Positions 12,186 to 24,575 are shown, counted from the stretch's first letter. The stretch: 64,000 nucleotides of DNA from Blastomussa wellsi (GCA_947652115.1 OX393568.1:2923460-2987459), one strand, 5' to 3'. Notes: generated by a model not told the origin, from the letters alone. Numbers and translations are program-made.

Positions 12186-12289
12186 ATATGCATGGCGAAC
12201 GCGAAGCACGGACGTGTGTGAGCGTGAGACGGGAGGGAGGGGGAGGGGTGAACATCTTATATTGGCGCCCATTTCCTTCGTGTTTCGTT

Positions 12290-12562
12290 TCTTGGTTTAA
12301 ACCCATTCTCGTCCCGCCTTACCACGAGAAACGAACGGCTCTGGATGCTAGGACTTCCGGAATTCATGTATTTAGTATTGATGTTTCTACATCTTGTGTG
12401 CTGCAATATGGCGGCCTGCGAACATTTAGACTTCCTTAAGATTTCTTCGTTCTCAAACAGCCAATAAAAAAAATCGAATGAGCTCTGAGCCCTTTGTTTT
12501 TCGTGCCAAGGCCCAGCCGGCTAAGAGAAACGAAAAGGGCTATGGGGACGAGAATGGGTTAA
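12290..12562. repeat. Foldback family X, copy 1
   Basis: The outer arms carry ACCCATTCTCGTCCC and GGGGACGAGAATGGGTT. The interior contains GGACTTCCGGAATTCATGTA and GCGGCCTGCGAACATTTAGA. A second copy at 26130-26430 shares the interior almost throughout, so this is a dispersed element family of about 270-300 bp. Confidence 0.75.
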
Positions 12563-12657
12563 AAGATCGATCAGGATGACCAGGATTACAAAAATTCTGT
12601 TTTTGTGTGCGGTCAAGCCTGCAACTACTAAGTGTGCGATTATGACGGGTCACCGTA

Positions 12658-12760
12658 CCGGTAGCCTCCTACGCAGGCGTTATTAGGGGATTGTGTTACA
12701 CTTGGGGACAAGTGTAACGCAATCCCTTAATAACGCCCGCGTAGGAGACTATGTTACCGG
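12658..12760. repeat. Foldback element with long arms
   Basis: The left arm CCTCCTACGCAGGCGTTATT pairs with the right arm AATAACGCCCGCGTAGGAG, and GTGTTACACTTG faces CAAGTGTAACGC across a tiny loop. Nearly the whole 103 bp could form one hairpin. Confidence 0.75.
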
Positions 12761-13433
12761 AGGTTGTTCTGTTCACCCTTGTTTCCGCCCTCAGACCTCA
12801 CGATTGAACAAACGTCCCATACCAACAGAGCTTATTTCGTAGCAATAAACTTCTCGGAGAATTTTCACGTCTCTCCCCTCCCCCATGTTAGTCCAGCGCA
12901 GGGCTAGCCCGAATCCCCAGCAATAACTGTTAATTCGCTGATACTCATGTTTTGCCCAAGAACAAAGAGAAAATGGGGGGGGGGGGGGTGGAGAGCGGTA
13001 CTCCCAGACCAGGCTTTGGGATATTTTAATTCCAATTACGTTAGTTTAGTTTTAAACTGGCTTTACGACCTTTTGGAACTGAAGTATGTTTACCGATAAG
13101 TCCTCAATTTCGATCTAATGTTTGGAAGGGAATTTTCAAGGAAAACAAAATTTTGTTCGAGTGACGGAACTGAGTGGAGTGAAGTTTTCTTCGATGAAAA
13201 TGTCTTCCAAAAATGGGGAAATGGTCATTTGCGGATGTCATGGGAAACAAACTTCCGTTCCAGAGCCGATCTATAAATAGTTTTTTTGGTGGAATTGACA
13301 TTTCCCAGCCAACGCCCGTACTGTCCCTCTCTGTCCCAATTTTCTCTTGCGAAGAACACTGAATAAATTGGCCCAGGTCAGGGCAAGAACCAGCTGGACC
13401 GCTTGATCCAGTGCGCTGCCTACCATCAGGCCA

Positions 13434-13965
13434 CCGCAGCAGCAGCAGTAGCAGTAGCAGTAGCAGTAGCAGCAGCAGCAGTAGCAGTAGCAGTAGCAGC
13501 AACAGCAGTAGCAGTAGCAGTAGCAGCAGTAGCAGTAGCAGCAGCAGCAGTAGCAGTAGCAGCAGTAGCAGTAGCAGTAGCAGCAGTAGCAGTAGCAGTA
13601 GCAGCAGCAGCAGCAGCAACAGTAGCAGTAGCAGTAGCAGCAGCAGCAGTAGCAGCAGCAGCAGTAGTAGCAGTAGCAGCAGCAGCAGCAGCAGCAACAG
13701 TAGCAGTAGCAGTAGCAGCAGCAGTAGCAGCAACAACAGCAGCAGCAGTAGTAGCAGCAGCAGCAGTACTAGCAGTAGCAGCAGCAGCAGCAGCAACAGT
13801 AGCAGTACGTAGCAGTAGCAGCAGCAGCAGCAGTAGCAGCAGCAGTAGTAGCAGCAGCAGCAGTAGTAGCAGTAGCAGCAGCAGCAGCAGTAGTAGCAGT
13901 AGCAGCAGCAGCAGCAGCAGTAGTAGTAGCAGCAATAGCAGCAGTAGCAGCAGGAGCAGCAGCAG
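13434..13965. repeat. Long AGC/AGT trinucleotide repeat
   Basis: About 530 bp consist almost only of AGC and AGT triplets, with a few AAC and ACT. One phase break occurs at 13805-13812. In the serine frame (plus strand) AGC/AGT changes are silent, and in the leucine frame (minus strand) CTG, CTA and TTG all read Leu. Long homopolymer frames therefore appear on both strands. I regard these as by-products of the repeat, not as genes. Confidence 0.95.
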
Positions 13966-14491
13966 TCGCCATGAATATAGCCATATTTCATTTTATTTAA
14001 TTGCCTTCAGATCCGGAACCTCGTAGTAATAAAAACACTATTCCCAAAGAGTTAGCAATAAATTAACTGAGAAGAATAAGGTTGACTTTCAAACTAGGAA
14101 TATTTAAGATAAACTTTTCAAGATGTAATCCCTGACAAAGGGCCTTCAGTTTAGGGACTGGGATGATTGGTCTACTGAAAGAACAAATTCTTTATATTCA
14201 CAAGAAAAAACAGAATAACAGAGGTAGTAGTTAAATAAATACTGAATAACGCGCAAAGCTGGTATCTTGTAAATGTATTCATTAAAACAAAGGAAATTAA
14301 GAGCCGTGACAGTTGGAAATGTGATCTTAATTAGCTTCCAGATTTTTGTAATTGTACTTCTTCGTTTTCTCCGTAGTTTTAGTTTCGATTGAGAAAGTAC
14401 TTACATCGAACACTAGAGAGTGTTTCATCGCATTTCTAAACACCTCGCATCCTCGGAGACCCAGGGACGAAAGTTTACAAGAAGTCTCAAG

Positions 14492-15043
14492 AGTGCCGCT
14501 GGGATGCTACGCTTAAACGACTAGTTCCGCGATCCATTCGAATACTTGCCTCTGATTGGCCACAATATATTGGCAAAGTGTAGCAATAGCCCTTAAGATT
14601 ATTCCCGATAGCCGCTATGTTTGTTTTTGCATTGTAATGCAAATTAGGCACGTGATTTGTGAGGGGGCAAACAAGCTTAAATCGACAAGTTTCAGCTGGT
14701 TTCTTATCACGTCTGATAGTTTTTTTCAGAGAAAGTTGTTTGTGATTTAAATATTCCAAGTTTTGACACTTTTATAAAAAAGAAAACGACTTGCGTAGTT
14801 AAGAAGTCAAGCTATCGAGTAACTATTTCGAACTAACCTTATAATGAAATCATTATTCCATAACTTGGTTCTCAAATGTGGCTTTATCGTAGATACTTCA
14901 CTATTTAGACCGTACGATTTTCCGAGAAACGGCATCATTTCAATGTTTGCCCCCTGGCAGACAACGTGGCTAATTTGCATTACAATATGAAAACCAACAT
15001 GGCCGCTATCGTGAATATGTAAGTCTAGCATCCCAGCGGCAAT
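14492..15043. repeat. 550-bp foldback element
   Basis: TGCCGCTGGGATGCTA at the left is mirrored by TAGCATCCCAGCGGCA at the right end. Inner arms pair GCAAATTAGGCACGTG with the sequence around 14960-14985, and AGGGGGCAAAC with GTTTGCCCCCT. The arms are long and the middle is unrelated AT-rich DNA. No transposase frame is present. Confidence 0.75.
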
Positions 15044-15652
15044 TATTTATTTATTTACTCAACTTTAATTATACAGATCTTAACATACTGTACAATTGGG
15101 AGAAAAATTAACAATTAAAATAAACAAAAATATACAAATACAAGATCTGAATAATTAGGCCAGTTTATACAGCATTACCACGAAGTTGTTGCTGTGTCAT
15201 ATGCGAGTTGGGTTAGTCTAATTCCAATTCTGTGCTTATTTCAGAGTGCTGAACCCTAAATTGCTGATTAAGCTTTGTTTAACAGAGCACCACACTTTCT
15301 ACACATCATTCCATTCAACAGTATGGTGTACAATTGGTACAAAATATCAGTGTACTAACTGCGTCAAACGTGAATTGCAGCCGCATTCAGACTAAATTTA
15401 GTCATTTTATTAACAACGCAAAAACATGTATAAATGAAATAAGCGCTTTATAATAATTCCGTACAGAGATGCACACTTGTTGATACCAATCTGTATTTCT
15501 GATCTCATATCTCTGGTTGACTAATCTTCCATTAGCAGAGACATTATTCGTGCAGTAATCATGAAATTGTTACTAGATTCACTCTCGTTCTCAGAGCTAC
15601 TCGTTTTAACCAAGTCCGCAAAAGAAAAAAAGGTCTGAGAACAAACGGTCCC

Positions 15653-17839
15653 TTAAACGGAAGTTGTCTGCTCAAGTGCGTCATCAGCAAACTCTTCCTC
15701 AGGCCCTATTCGTTCCTCGCTAACAGTAATGTTGACGTAGGACCGGGCCGATTCTGACAGCATCTCCGACAGGGCGCAGCATATTTCGGAGAACGACGGT
15801 CTCTCTTTCGGATCCAACTGCCAGCATGACTTCATCAAGTCGTAGATCTCGTCCGAGCAGTGTGCTGGTTTAGACATACGATATCCACACAAGAGTTTAG
15901 TGAGAAGGAGATTGACGGGAACACAGGGATACGGTGATCCCCCTATTGTGACAATCTCCCATAGGAGGACCCCAAATGACCACACATCCGACCGGGTAGT
16001 GTAAATCTGATCTTGAATAGACTCCGGGGCCATCCATTTAATGGGAAGTCGTCCCCCACCGGTTTTGACATATTGCCCGTCACCGTAAATATCTCGCGCC
16101 AACCCAAAATCCGCCACCTTAGCTTCGTATTCTTGCGTGAGGAGAACGTTTCTAGCGGCAAGATCGCGATGAACAAACTTCTTTCCAGCAATGTGGTTCA
16201 TTCCTCGCGCACAGTCTAGCGCGATCTTAAGCAAATCACGTGAGCTCAGCGTGGATATGATGTTGACGTATGTCTCGTCATCTGGTCGGCTGGTCCGAAG
16301 ATAGTCGAGTAAATTCCCGCCTGATACGTACTCGGTAATGATGTACAGCGGTCCGGGCGTGGTGCACGTGCCCACCAAGCTGACGACATGTGGGTGTTGA
16401 CCAATCTCCTTCATCATCTCCATCTCTTGAAGCAGATCTTTGTAATCGAAACGATCCGCATGCTCTTTGATCGTCTTCACGGCAACCTTGATCGGGCCAT
16501 CATCTTCAATAGAAATAACATTGTGATCAGAATTAAGGAATGTAAGAGACGAAACATCTTCTGATATTAAGAAATGACCTCATATATCTCTTGGAATTCT
16601 TGCAAAAGCTCGTGTAATCTATTCTGGAGAACGAGAGCAGGAATCGGTACTTGTTTCAGTACTTAAACGGGGAGTAACAACTCTAATAAATGCTGTTTGA
16701 GGAGCACCATATGTAAATGAACGTCGTCCCGAACTGATTTGGACTACCATCCCGAATTTTGTGGAGACATCCTCGAAAAAAATCTCAAACTTCCCGAGAT
16801 TTTAGCTATATCAGTTTATGTTTCCCCGAAAAAATCCTGAGTCTCCCGATTCCCGGCAAAATTTCCAGTCTCCCAGAAGAATTTTGTTTTTCTCCCGAAA
16901 CAGGCCTTCCTAGAGTTGACACCCCGCGTTGTTAAAGCGTATATATTCCGCCTTGCTGACGTTTTAATTTACCCACCTGTCGTAAGAGTACCCTCTAGCA
17001 CCAGACCAAATTGTCCCTCGCCAATTTTTTGACCAATCTCGAGTTGATCACGTGGTATCTCCCATTCATCGGTGTAATCCACTCCGCAACTCGTGAAGGA
17101 ATGTAAAGTGCTTCCTAGAAAAAAAGATGTAATTACATTACTTGATGCCAGTGATTTCAATAGTCTTGTTTATTGATGTCTACTGTTTTGATAAAGGCCT
17201 TTCGCGCCACTTGGCGAGACGAAATTAAGTAACAGGCAAGCAACTGATTCCTCGTTTCCAGCTCTAACGATTTAACGAAATTAAGTAACAGGCAAGCAAC
17301 TGATTCCTCGTTTCCAGCTCTAACGATTTAATGCCGATATGGGAATCGTTGGGTGCATCCTTTCCAATCGTGCAGGTTTTAAATGTAACAACTGATTTTC
17401 AAAATAACTTGGGTTCAATGACGCAAAAATAATAGACCAACTTTACCGAGCTCTCTGTTTCCTCTGGACTCGGCTCCTCCGCTGTGTGTACGAGATCTCA
17501 TTTCAATCAAATCCTCGAGTCCAGGGACGTACTGAGGATTGCTTTTGTTTTTCTTTTTCTTCTTCCTTCTCATCAAACAGTGAAGTGCGACACCAATGAT
17601 CACCAGCAGGAGAATGCTGACCACAAGCGCCACAGCAATAACAACGGTATTTTGGGAATTATCACCGGCTGTACTGTCTGTTGCAGATGGCTTCTTGACC
17701 GGGGAGGTCTCAAAGAGGGTCTCTTTACTGTAGCTGCTTGTGTTGTAAATGGAAAACGCACCTGTGAGAAAATGAGATTATTGTCAATTTCGCAACTGTT
17801 GCATCGCTGTTGTCATCGTCAACATCATCATCATCGTTG

Positions 17840-17870
<31 letters not shown>

Positions 17871-20800
17871 CATCCTCTTCATTATCCTCATCCTCATCCT
17901 CATCCTCATCATCGTCATCATCATCGTCGTCGCATCGTCACAGGCAACAAAACATCATCATCATCATTATCATCAACAACAACAACGATGGGGACAACAG
18001 CGACAGCTTCAACCACTACATTAATCAGCGTAGAATTATCTCCCACGTTTCGTTTCTACGGATTCAATTAACGACCTCCACATAATATATGCGGAGTAAG
18101 TGATGGGTAATCGTTGAAGATCAAGTGAAGCTCGACATTATTTCGATACAAATGAATAATAATAATAATAACTTAAAAATTTCTATACTTTTCCCAATAT
18201 AGCTGTATAAGGCCAAAGTTCTCGTTTTTTGTTCCCCATGGAGTAATAAGAAGTGATAACGAAGATGAAGACAACGACGACGCTAACGAAGACGACGATA
18301 ACGATGATGATGACGACAGCGACGACGACGAGACGATATAGAAGCACATGACTTACCTACGCGAGCCAAGTAGGTTGAATCAGGTTTCAAGTCCTTTAAA
18401 TATGTCTTCGTTTCGTCAGGTTGCAAATTAATAACCAGCCATTCTGAGCCATGTATCCCAAATCCTTTATACTCCAATTTAAGTTCTCTTATTATGGACG
18501 TATTAAGAATATTCCATGTTACAGAGACTTCAGTTGGACTAATCGCTGTTACGGAGAGATCTGTCGGCTGCTCCGGTACGGGAAAACACGTGACACCGTC
18601 CCCGGTATAGCCAGTGAAGCACGTACAAGTGTACGATCCTTAACACGAAAGAGAAAATTTTTACTTTTAGTGTTGTTATACGCCAGAGCCTCAGAATGAG
18701 GTACTCAGTTACGTATGTCTCCCGAATTGGAGTGTCGCTGAAATTAAGATAGAGTGATGGGAAAACAAACTCCAAACCCAACCGCCACCCACAGCGCGCC
18801 TCGTCTGCTCTGCCTTCACGTACGTCAACTCGATCTGTCTTTCATGGTGGCAAGAATGGTTTGCCCAATGGCACGACGCATTGTCACAACTTCTAAGAGC
18901 ACGTGACGTTTCCTCGTTGGATAACGCCAACTGGAAAGCTTAAGGGGCTAGTCTCAAATTTTATTGTTTGTTGCATAGCCGAAAATAGAGGAGGGGGCGT
19001 AAGGGTTTGCGTGATGCGGTTTTGCGGTAATTTTTATTGTAACTCGCGGTATTGCGGTTTTAAAACACTAAGCGGTTTGCGGTTATTACAACCTTTAAGT
19101 CGCTGTTTTCGGTGAAAAAAGTGTCTGCGGTGATAAAACTCTTTTATAGAACGGTCGGCATCCGGTTGTTTTGCAAGTGAAGTGTTTTGTTTTACAACGC
19201 ATCAGGGTTCATTAAATCAGCTCACAATTTAACTCTGTGGTTTGCAATTACGGCCTTTTCCAGTTAATACTTTATGTGATTAACCGTTTTGGCCACAATG
19301 TTGTCAGAATATATCACCCAGTCTTGCTGACGTCAGCTTTCATATTGTGGCCTCCATGTACGTGCGGTTTCGGTATTCGGGAAAAAATCCGATGCGGTTT
19401 GCGGTTTTTTGGCGTATTTCTGTGCGGTTTTCGGACCCCCCTTACGCGCCCCTCATAGAGGGCTAAACGAGAAACGTGTCTTAAATTGGTTGTCAAGAAA
19501 CATTTTATGAAATACCCCATCATTTAGCAGAGTGTTTTGACAAACACGAAGAAAGACAAGAAAAGTCGTACGAATGTTTAAATACACCAAAATGATTGGT
19601 TTATAAATTAGTCCGTACAAAACGCTTTGCTTTACTCCTAAAAAGACGGAAACCAAAAATCTGGCTATAAAAGAAAAAAAACATTTCATTTCATTCTATG
19701 AAAACTAAACAAAGCCAGACGCCTATTCGCATAGTAATTTATTATTTCGCAAAAAAGATGAGATTGTTTGCATTTTGCAATCTTTTCCCGAAAATTTAGC
19801 TCCAGACATTAGAGTTAATAACTTTCACTGTCAGCCTCAGAAATATTAAAATGTTCTTCTACATTGATTAAAAATCTTTCACGAATACGCCGCGATTTTT
19901 TTGTTGAACCACCGGTCAAATATTACATAAACGACTGCAATGTCATTTGAGAGAAAGTTATTTGATGTGCATTGTCCCGGAAAAAGCATGTGACAGCTTG
20001 ACCATGTCAACACAACTTAAAGGGACTAGTCAAATAAAGGAACCGTTGATAAGGGCCGAAAAAAATTGGTTTATATGCAGAAGCCATGAGACGTTAATTG
20101 TTAGCCGGTTTTTGTGATTCGAATGCAATATAGTCTCGTCATTTTCAAATCCGCACAAAAATTTTGAAAATAAATTTTGCTCAGTTTATCGTGCTTTTAA
20201 TTTCGCTCATTTTTGGTCCACACCGAAGAAGGCACTTAAAATATTGCGAAATGTGTTCAAATGTAATATTAACTGTCCCTCTTCGTTTAAATAACGTTTT
20301 TGTTTTCAAGTGATTGTGCGCGAGTACATCTAATAGTTTGCGCAATTGCAAAAAGCTGCTGCCGCAAATTAAACATTCATAAGGAAATCTATATGATTTT
20401 AAAACCTCGTTGACGGTAATTCTTTTTTGATTAGAATTAAGATCATTGTGTTGATCAGATTTTTAATTTGTGCAATGCTTTTTTCCGGTAGTCTACGCAT
20501 ATTAAAGCTGCGTGCCGCGGAGAAATACACGCGTCTGTCGCGGCAAATCCTGGTCTTGAACTCGGCTAAACGAAAACAAACTTTTTGCAGGCAACAACGA
20601 ACTTTCATTTTATTTACCCTGATAAAAGGTGGACAGAGGACACCGAAAATTTAGTAAAAATTCTACAGATCGCAATACTGGTGACAGTAATTTCAGAAAA
20701 AGAAATAATTACAGATAAGATTTTGCACCTTCAAGGAAAGATATGTTTGCGCAATTGAAAGACCAGCTTTAAGAAGTGATATACTCGGTAAAAAAGTATT

Positions 20801-23800
20801 CAATTTCCTTTATCTAATCATAAGATATTACACCAAAAGGCACCGAACAAGAAGCAATGTTGAGTTGATGTGAAGATATTGATTTTATCGCCCTGTAGCG
20901 AATTTTCCGAAGAGAGGATATTGAAATAAAAGGATCTTTAAGCGGCTCAGTCTTTAAGACTAGGGAAGCCATTTCCCTTTATATTACCTAAGGGTACTGT
21001 CAACAAAAGCTCATTTTGAGAGTGGATTTTGAAAAGGATATGGAGAAGTTAAAAGACAGCCTAAGAAAGCCAAAAAACCCCGAAAAGGTTCGATTTTCAA
21101 GAAGGTTCATCAAAATATGACAGAAACGAATTAGTTAGTTATTAGCAAATGAGAATGGCAAGAGTCAGTACAGCCCAGTGGATTGTAATAACATGACAAA
21201 TTTCGAAAATAAGAGGTTAAAGTTTCGATTTACTTATTGCAAAAGTATTTCCTGTACTTTATTTATATACTTCGCGGTAAATTCCGCCATGTCAGAAATA
21301 GAGCCAAAGTGGTGAGAATCCCAGTTAGTTTCGATGAGAATACGATGCCAAATCATTTCATCAGAACTTTGATATTTGTAGAACTAACAGCCTGCCTGCA
21401 TAACGCAGGAGATTATTTTGCGCATTTCTAAACATGGTGGAATTTGCTCCGGACAACCTGTGGTATGTTCCTTGGGGTACACCCCTGGGGCGGGACTTCC
21501 CTATTAAAATGACGGGGTGCTTGTCGGAAATTTTGAAAAGTACCCCTAAAAGGTATCAGAATCACGATTAGTGGGCGAGGCCCCCCAAATTTTCAACCCT
21601 AAAAAGTACCACCACTTCTACTGGAGAAACCAATTTTAAAACACCAAATTAACCAACATTGACAAGTTTCAATATCAGTTAAGACAGTTCACCTTCTATT
21701 TATAATTTTTTTAAGAAGCGTTGACATGAATCTTAAGATAAAAACCATCAAACACAGTTCTTGTCATTTCTTGGCTCAATACCCTTAAAAGGTACCGCGA
21801 CAACTCTAGCGGTGGTAATTTTAGCTTAAAGTACCCTAAGCGGTACCAATCCATCAATTTTACCCCCTAAAAGGTACGACGAACACGGGGGAAGTCCCCC
21901 GGGGGTATAACCTCGTTTGTGCGCAGTGTTCATTTAGTAAATCACTCGCCTCAACATCAGTAAGTCAGTCAGTATCACAGTGAGTCAGTAAGTGTCATTC
22001 ATTAATTTATTCATGCATCGATACAGTCAGTGCGCCGTGTTACTTACTCGTCATGTCCGGCCTCAACTTAATCACTCATTAAGACAGTCAGTCATCTTTA
22101 GTTAGTCAGCAGTCAGTAAGTCGGTCAAATAGTCAATAATCCAAACAGTCAGTGAGACAATCAGTTATTAAGCTGACCAGTCAGTCAGACAGCCAGTCAG
22201 TGCGTCAGTCGGTCCGTCTGTCAGTCAGTAATTCAGTTAGTCAGTCATTTGGTCAGTCAGTAAGTCAGTCGGTCAGTTAATAAATAACTCAGAAAGTCGG
22301 GCAGTCAGTCAGTCAGTCAGTCAGTCCGTCAATCAGCCAGTCAGTCAGTCAATCAGTCAGTCAGTCAGTCAATCAGTCAGTCAGTCAGTCCGTCCGTCAA
22401 TCCGTCAGTCAGCTAGTCAGTCAGTCAGTCAGTCAGCCAGTCGGCAGTCATCCATTCAATCCGTCAGTCAGCTAGTCAGCCATCAGCAGTCAGTGAATCA
22501 GCTAGTCAGTCAGTCGTCAGTCAGCACTCAGTGAATCAGCTGGTCAGTCAGCCAGTCAGTCTGTCAGTTTTTCAGTAAGTCAGTCAATCAGTCAGCCAGT
22601 CGGCAGTCATCCAGTCAATCCGTCAGTCAGCTAGTCAGTCAGACAGTCTGCTCGTCAGTCAGCAGTCAGTGAATGAGCTAATCATTCAGTTAATCAGCTA
22701 GTCAGTCAGTCAGTCAGTCAGTAATCAGCGAGTCATTGAGTCAGCTAGTCAGTCAGTCAGTCAGTCAGTCAGACAGACAGTCAGTAGTCAGTGCGTCAGC
22801 AGTCAGTCAGAAAGTCGGTAAGTTAGTTAGCCAGTGAGCCAGTCATGCTAAGTCTTTAAGGCAGTAGGTAAGTCATTCAAACAGTTACACTAATTCAATC
22901 TTCAACGGATTCACCCACAAATTAAACCCTCTGTACCTGGGTTGTTGTGACACTTGGCACGCCCATGGCACGGCTTCCTTTCTGTACATTCATCAATGTC
23001 CTTACACATCAGCTCAGGAATGGTCGGAGGACGCTCTTCAACAAACCCTTCATGGCACTTGCAGAAGTGTGAACCCAGTGTGTTGATACAGTCCGCATGC
23101 ACTGAACATACCGCTGACCCCGTCTTACATTCATCGATATCCACGCAGTTAATTCCATTTCCATCAAATCCCTTTTGGCACACACACTCCAAATGAGAAC
23201 CTAATTTCTTTATTTCACCGTATTCGCTGCATTTTTCTGAAGTCATGTTAAAAGAACAGTTAGAAACTGTTTGCCTTTGTTGGAGAGTTGCGTTTCTCTC
23301 ACAGAAGCAATTCCCGCCAAAATTCCTGCACGCGTTCGCTGAGTCGTTCTTTGATTGGCAGGTTTTACTGCAAGATGACCCCACCCAATTCTCGGAGCAA
23401 GAACAATTGGTCGGTACAAGGCTGCAAGCGGCATTGTTTATACATTCAGCACAAGAACAGACAAATGACGACAAATTGGCTGCGGTTAAGTTATTTCCAG
23501 AAAGGTCACTCGGAGATCGACAAACGGCGCCATGAAATAACACTTCTGGCTTTCTTGACAACCATCTTGGAAGCCAACTCAAGAAACAGTCGCAGTGCAA
23601 GGGATTGTTGGACAAGTCAACTGTAACAAGCTTTGTGAGAGCATCGAAAGAGCCATTTTGAATTGAAGAAATGTTACAGTCACTCAAACTGATTATCGTA
23701 ATGCTTTCTAAATTATTCAAAGCGTCAAATTCTATAAATTCCACGGGATTTTTACTGATGTCAAGAAGGTCTAAAAACGTAAGATGGCCAATGGCTCCTT

Positions 23801-24575
23801 TGGGAATTTTAACCAGATTATTTTCTTTGAGCACTAGTTTATTAATAAGCGGAGCACAACTGAATGCATTTCCATCGATCGTTTGTATCTGATTCGAAGC
23901 AATCTCTAATCGCCTCAAAGACATCAAGTTTCCCAAAGCACCGCTGTTTACTTCAAGCAGTTTATTGAAGCTTAATAACAGAGTTTCCAAGTAATTCAAT
24001 CTGTCAAAAGCTCCCTCCTCGAGGATGCTTATTTTATTTTCTTGGAGGTCGAGAAGCTTAATGGAAGGCACGTTAATAAACGTGCCTCGAGAAATCCTCT
24101 CGAGTTCATTATGATCCAATTCGAGATACTCCAAAGACTTCAATCCGTGAAAACAACCGGCACTAATATTAACAAGTTTGTTTTCTGAGAGGTCCAGTAC
24201 GTTGAGGAACTGTTGACGAGAGAATGATCCAGCTTTTATTGATTCCAGGGCGTTTTTGTCTAAATAGAGACGGTACAAGTATGGGTATTTTTGCAGAGAC
24301 GTTGCCTTTAATTCAAAGATGCTGTGAGAAGTCACCAATAAAGTTCCAAGCATTGGCGGCAGATTCTGAGGGACGCTTGTCAGTTTGCTACCGCTTCGAA
24401 ATTTGCAGATTGCGTTGACATACTCGCTCATAGTTTCATTTATAAGTCGACGATGTTCAGGAGTGCATCTACTACAACCTGGGCAAACGTACCGCTTAGG
24501 TTGGCCTACAGTACGATTCACTAAAAAAACAATGAGGCTTAAGAGTACCTGCAACAAGGTGTAGAGGTTCTTCAT
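15653..24575 (-). CDS. Receptor tyrosine kinase B: LRR-EGF-EGF-FN3-TM-kinase
   Basis: Five exons on the minus strand (24575-22937, 18638-18357, 17761-17447, 17114-16977, 16503-15653), all joined in phase 1, give 1074 residues. Residues 1-24 are a signal peptide. Leucine-rich repeats span about 66-325, with a Cys cap from 324. Two calcium-binding EGF modules follow (DIDEC at 479 and 526); the second is split by intron 1. One fibronectin III domain covers about 571-660, and the membrane helix about 679-703 is followed by a Lys-rich stop. The kinase has GEGQFG (777-782), VAVK (Lys801), HRDLAARN (from 903), DFG (923-925) and IKWMAPES, all intact. The introns before DEWEI and in the N-lobe match receptor A in place and phase, so the two are duplicates. 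Intron 1 (4.3 kb) carries long tandem repeats. It should act at the cell surface; ligand unknown. Confidence 0.9.
16730..16920. repeat. CCCGA-rich irregular repeat in intron 4 of receptor B
   Basis: The motif CCCGA with an A-rich or T-rich neighbour recurs about eight times in 190 bp, in changing spacing. It is not a clean tandem array. No coding frame. Confidence 0.5.
17221..17332. repeat. 56-bp perfect tandem duplication
   Basis: Two adjacent copies start GAAATTAAGTAACAGGCAAG at 17221 and 17277. I see no difference between them over their length, which points to a recent duplication. It lies in intron 3 of receptor B. Confidence 0.9.
17817..17975. repeat. CAT/CCT microsatellite in intron 2 of receptor B
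   Basis: CATCAT runs are interspersed with CCTCAT and CGTCGT units and CAACAACAA. A related GACGAC/GATGAT tract lies at 18262-18335 beside the exon 2 donor. Plus-strand Ser and His frames across it are artefacts. Confidence 0.9.
18985..19460. repeat. GCGGTTT-rich foldback element
   Basis: GAGGGGGCGTAAGGGTTTG at the left is answered by a right end reading CCCCCTTACGCGCCCCTC. Between them the word GCGGTTT recurs about ten times at irregular intervals. It sits in intron 1 of receptor B. Confidence 0.65.
21470..21909. repeat. Foldback element with internal AAAAGGTAC words
   Basis: The left arm holds GGGGCGGGACTTCCC and the right GGGGGAAGTCCCCCGGGGG. The interior repeats a CCCTAAAAGGTACC-like word about five times. 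This is the same plan as the elements at 33287 and 40763: terminal complementary arms around a short irregularly repeated word. Confidence 0.65.
21955..22870. repeat. Degenerate AGTC tetranucleotide array
   Basis: About 900 bp of (AGTC)n is interrupted by CAGCTAGTCAG, GCAGTCA and AATCAGTC variants. Longer blocks recur, for example AATCCGTCAGTCAGCTAGTC three times. It begins about 65 bp downstream of the exon 1 donor of receptor B, inside intron 1. Confidence 0.95.

Larger units (their letters stand above)
12186..15652. other. Gene-free space between the two convergent receptor genes
   Basis: No exon was found. AATAAA at 12463-12468 is a candidate end for receptor A, though it lies inside a foldback element. 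The rest contains the foldbacks at 12290, 12658 and 14492, a G run near 12976-12989 and the AGC/AGT repeat. The 3' UTR of receptor B presumably lies below 15653. Confidence 0.5.

Noticed and set aside
13403..14026. Poly-Ser, poly-Ala and poly-Leu proteins
   Set aside because: They come from the AGC/AGT repeat in every frame; no start, splice or homology supports them.
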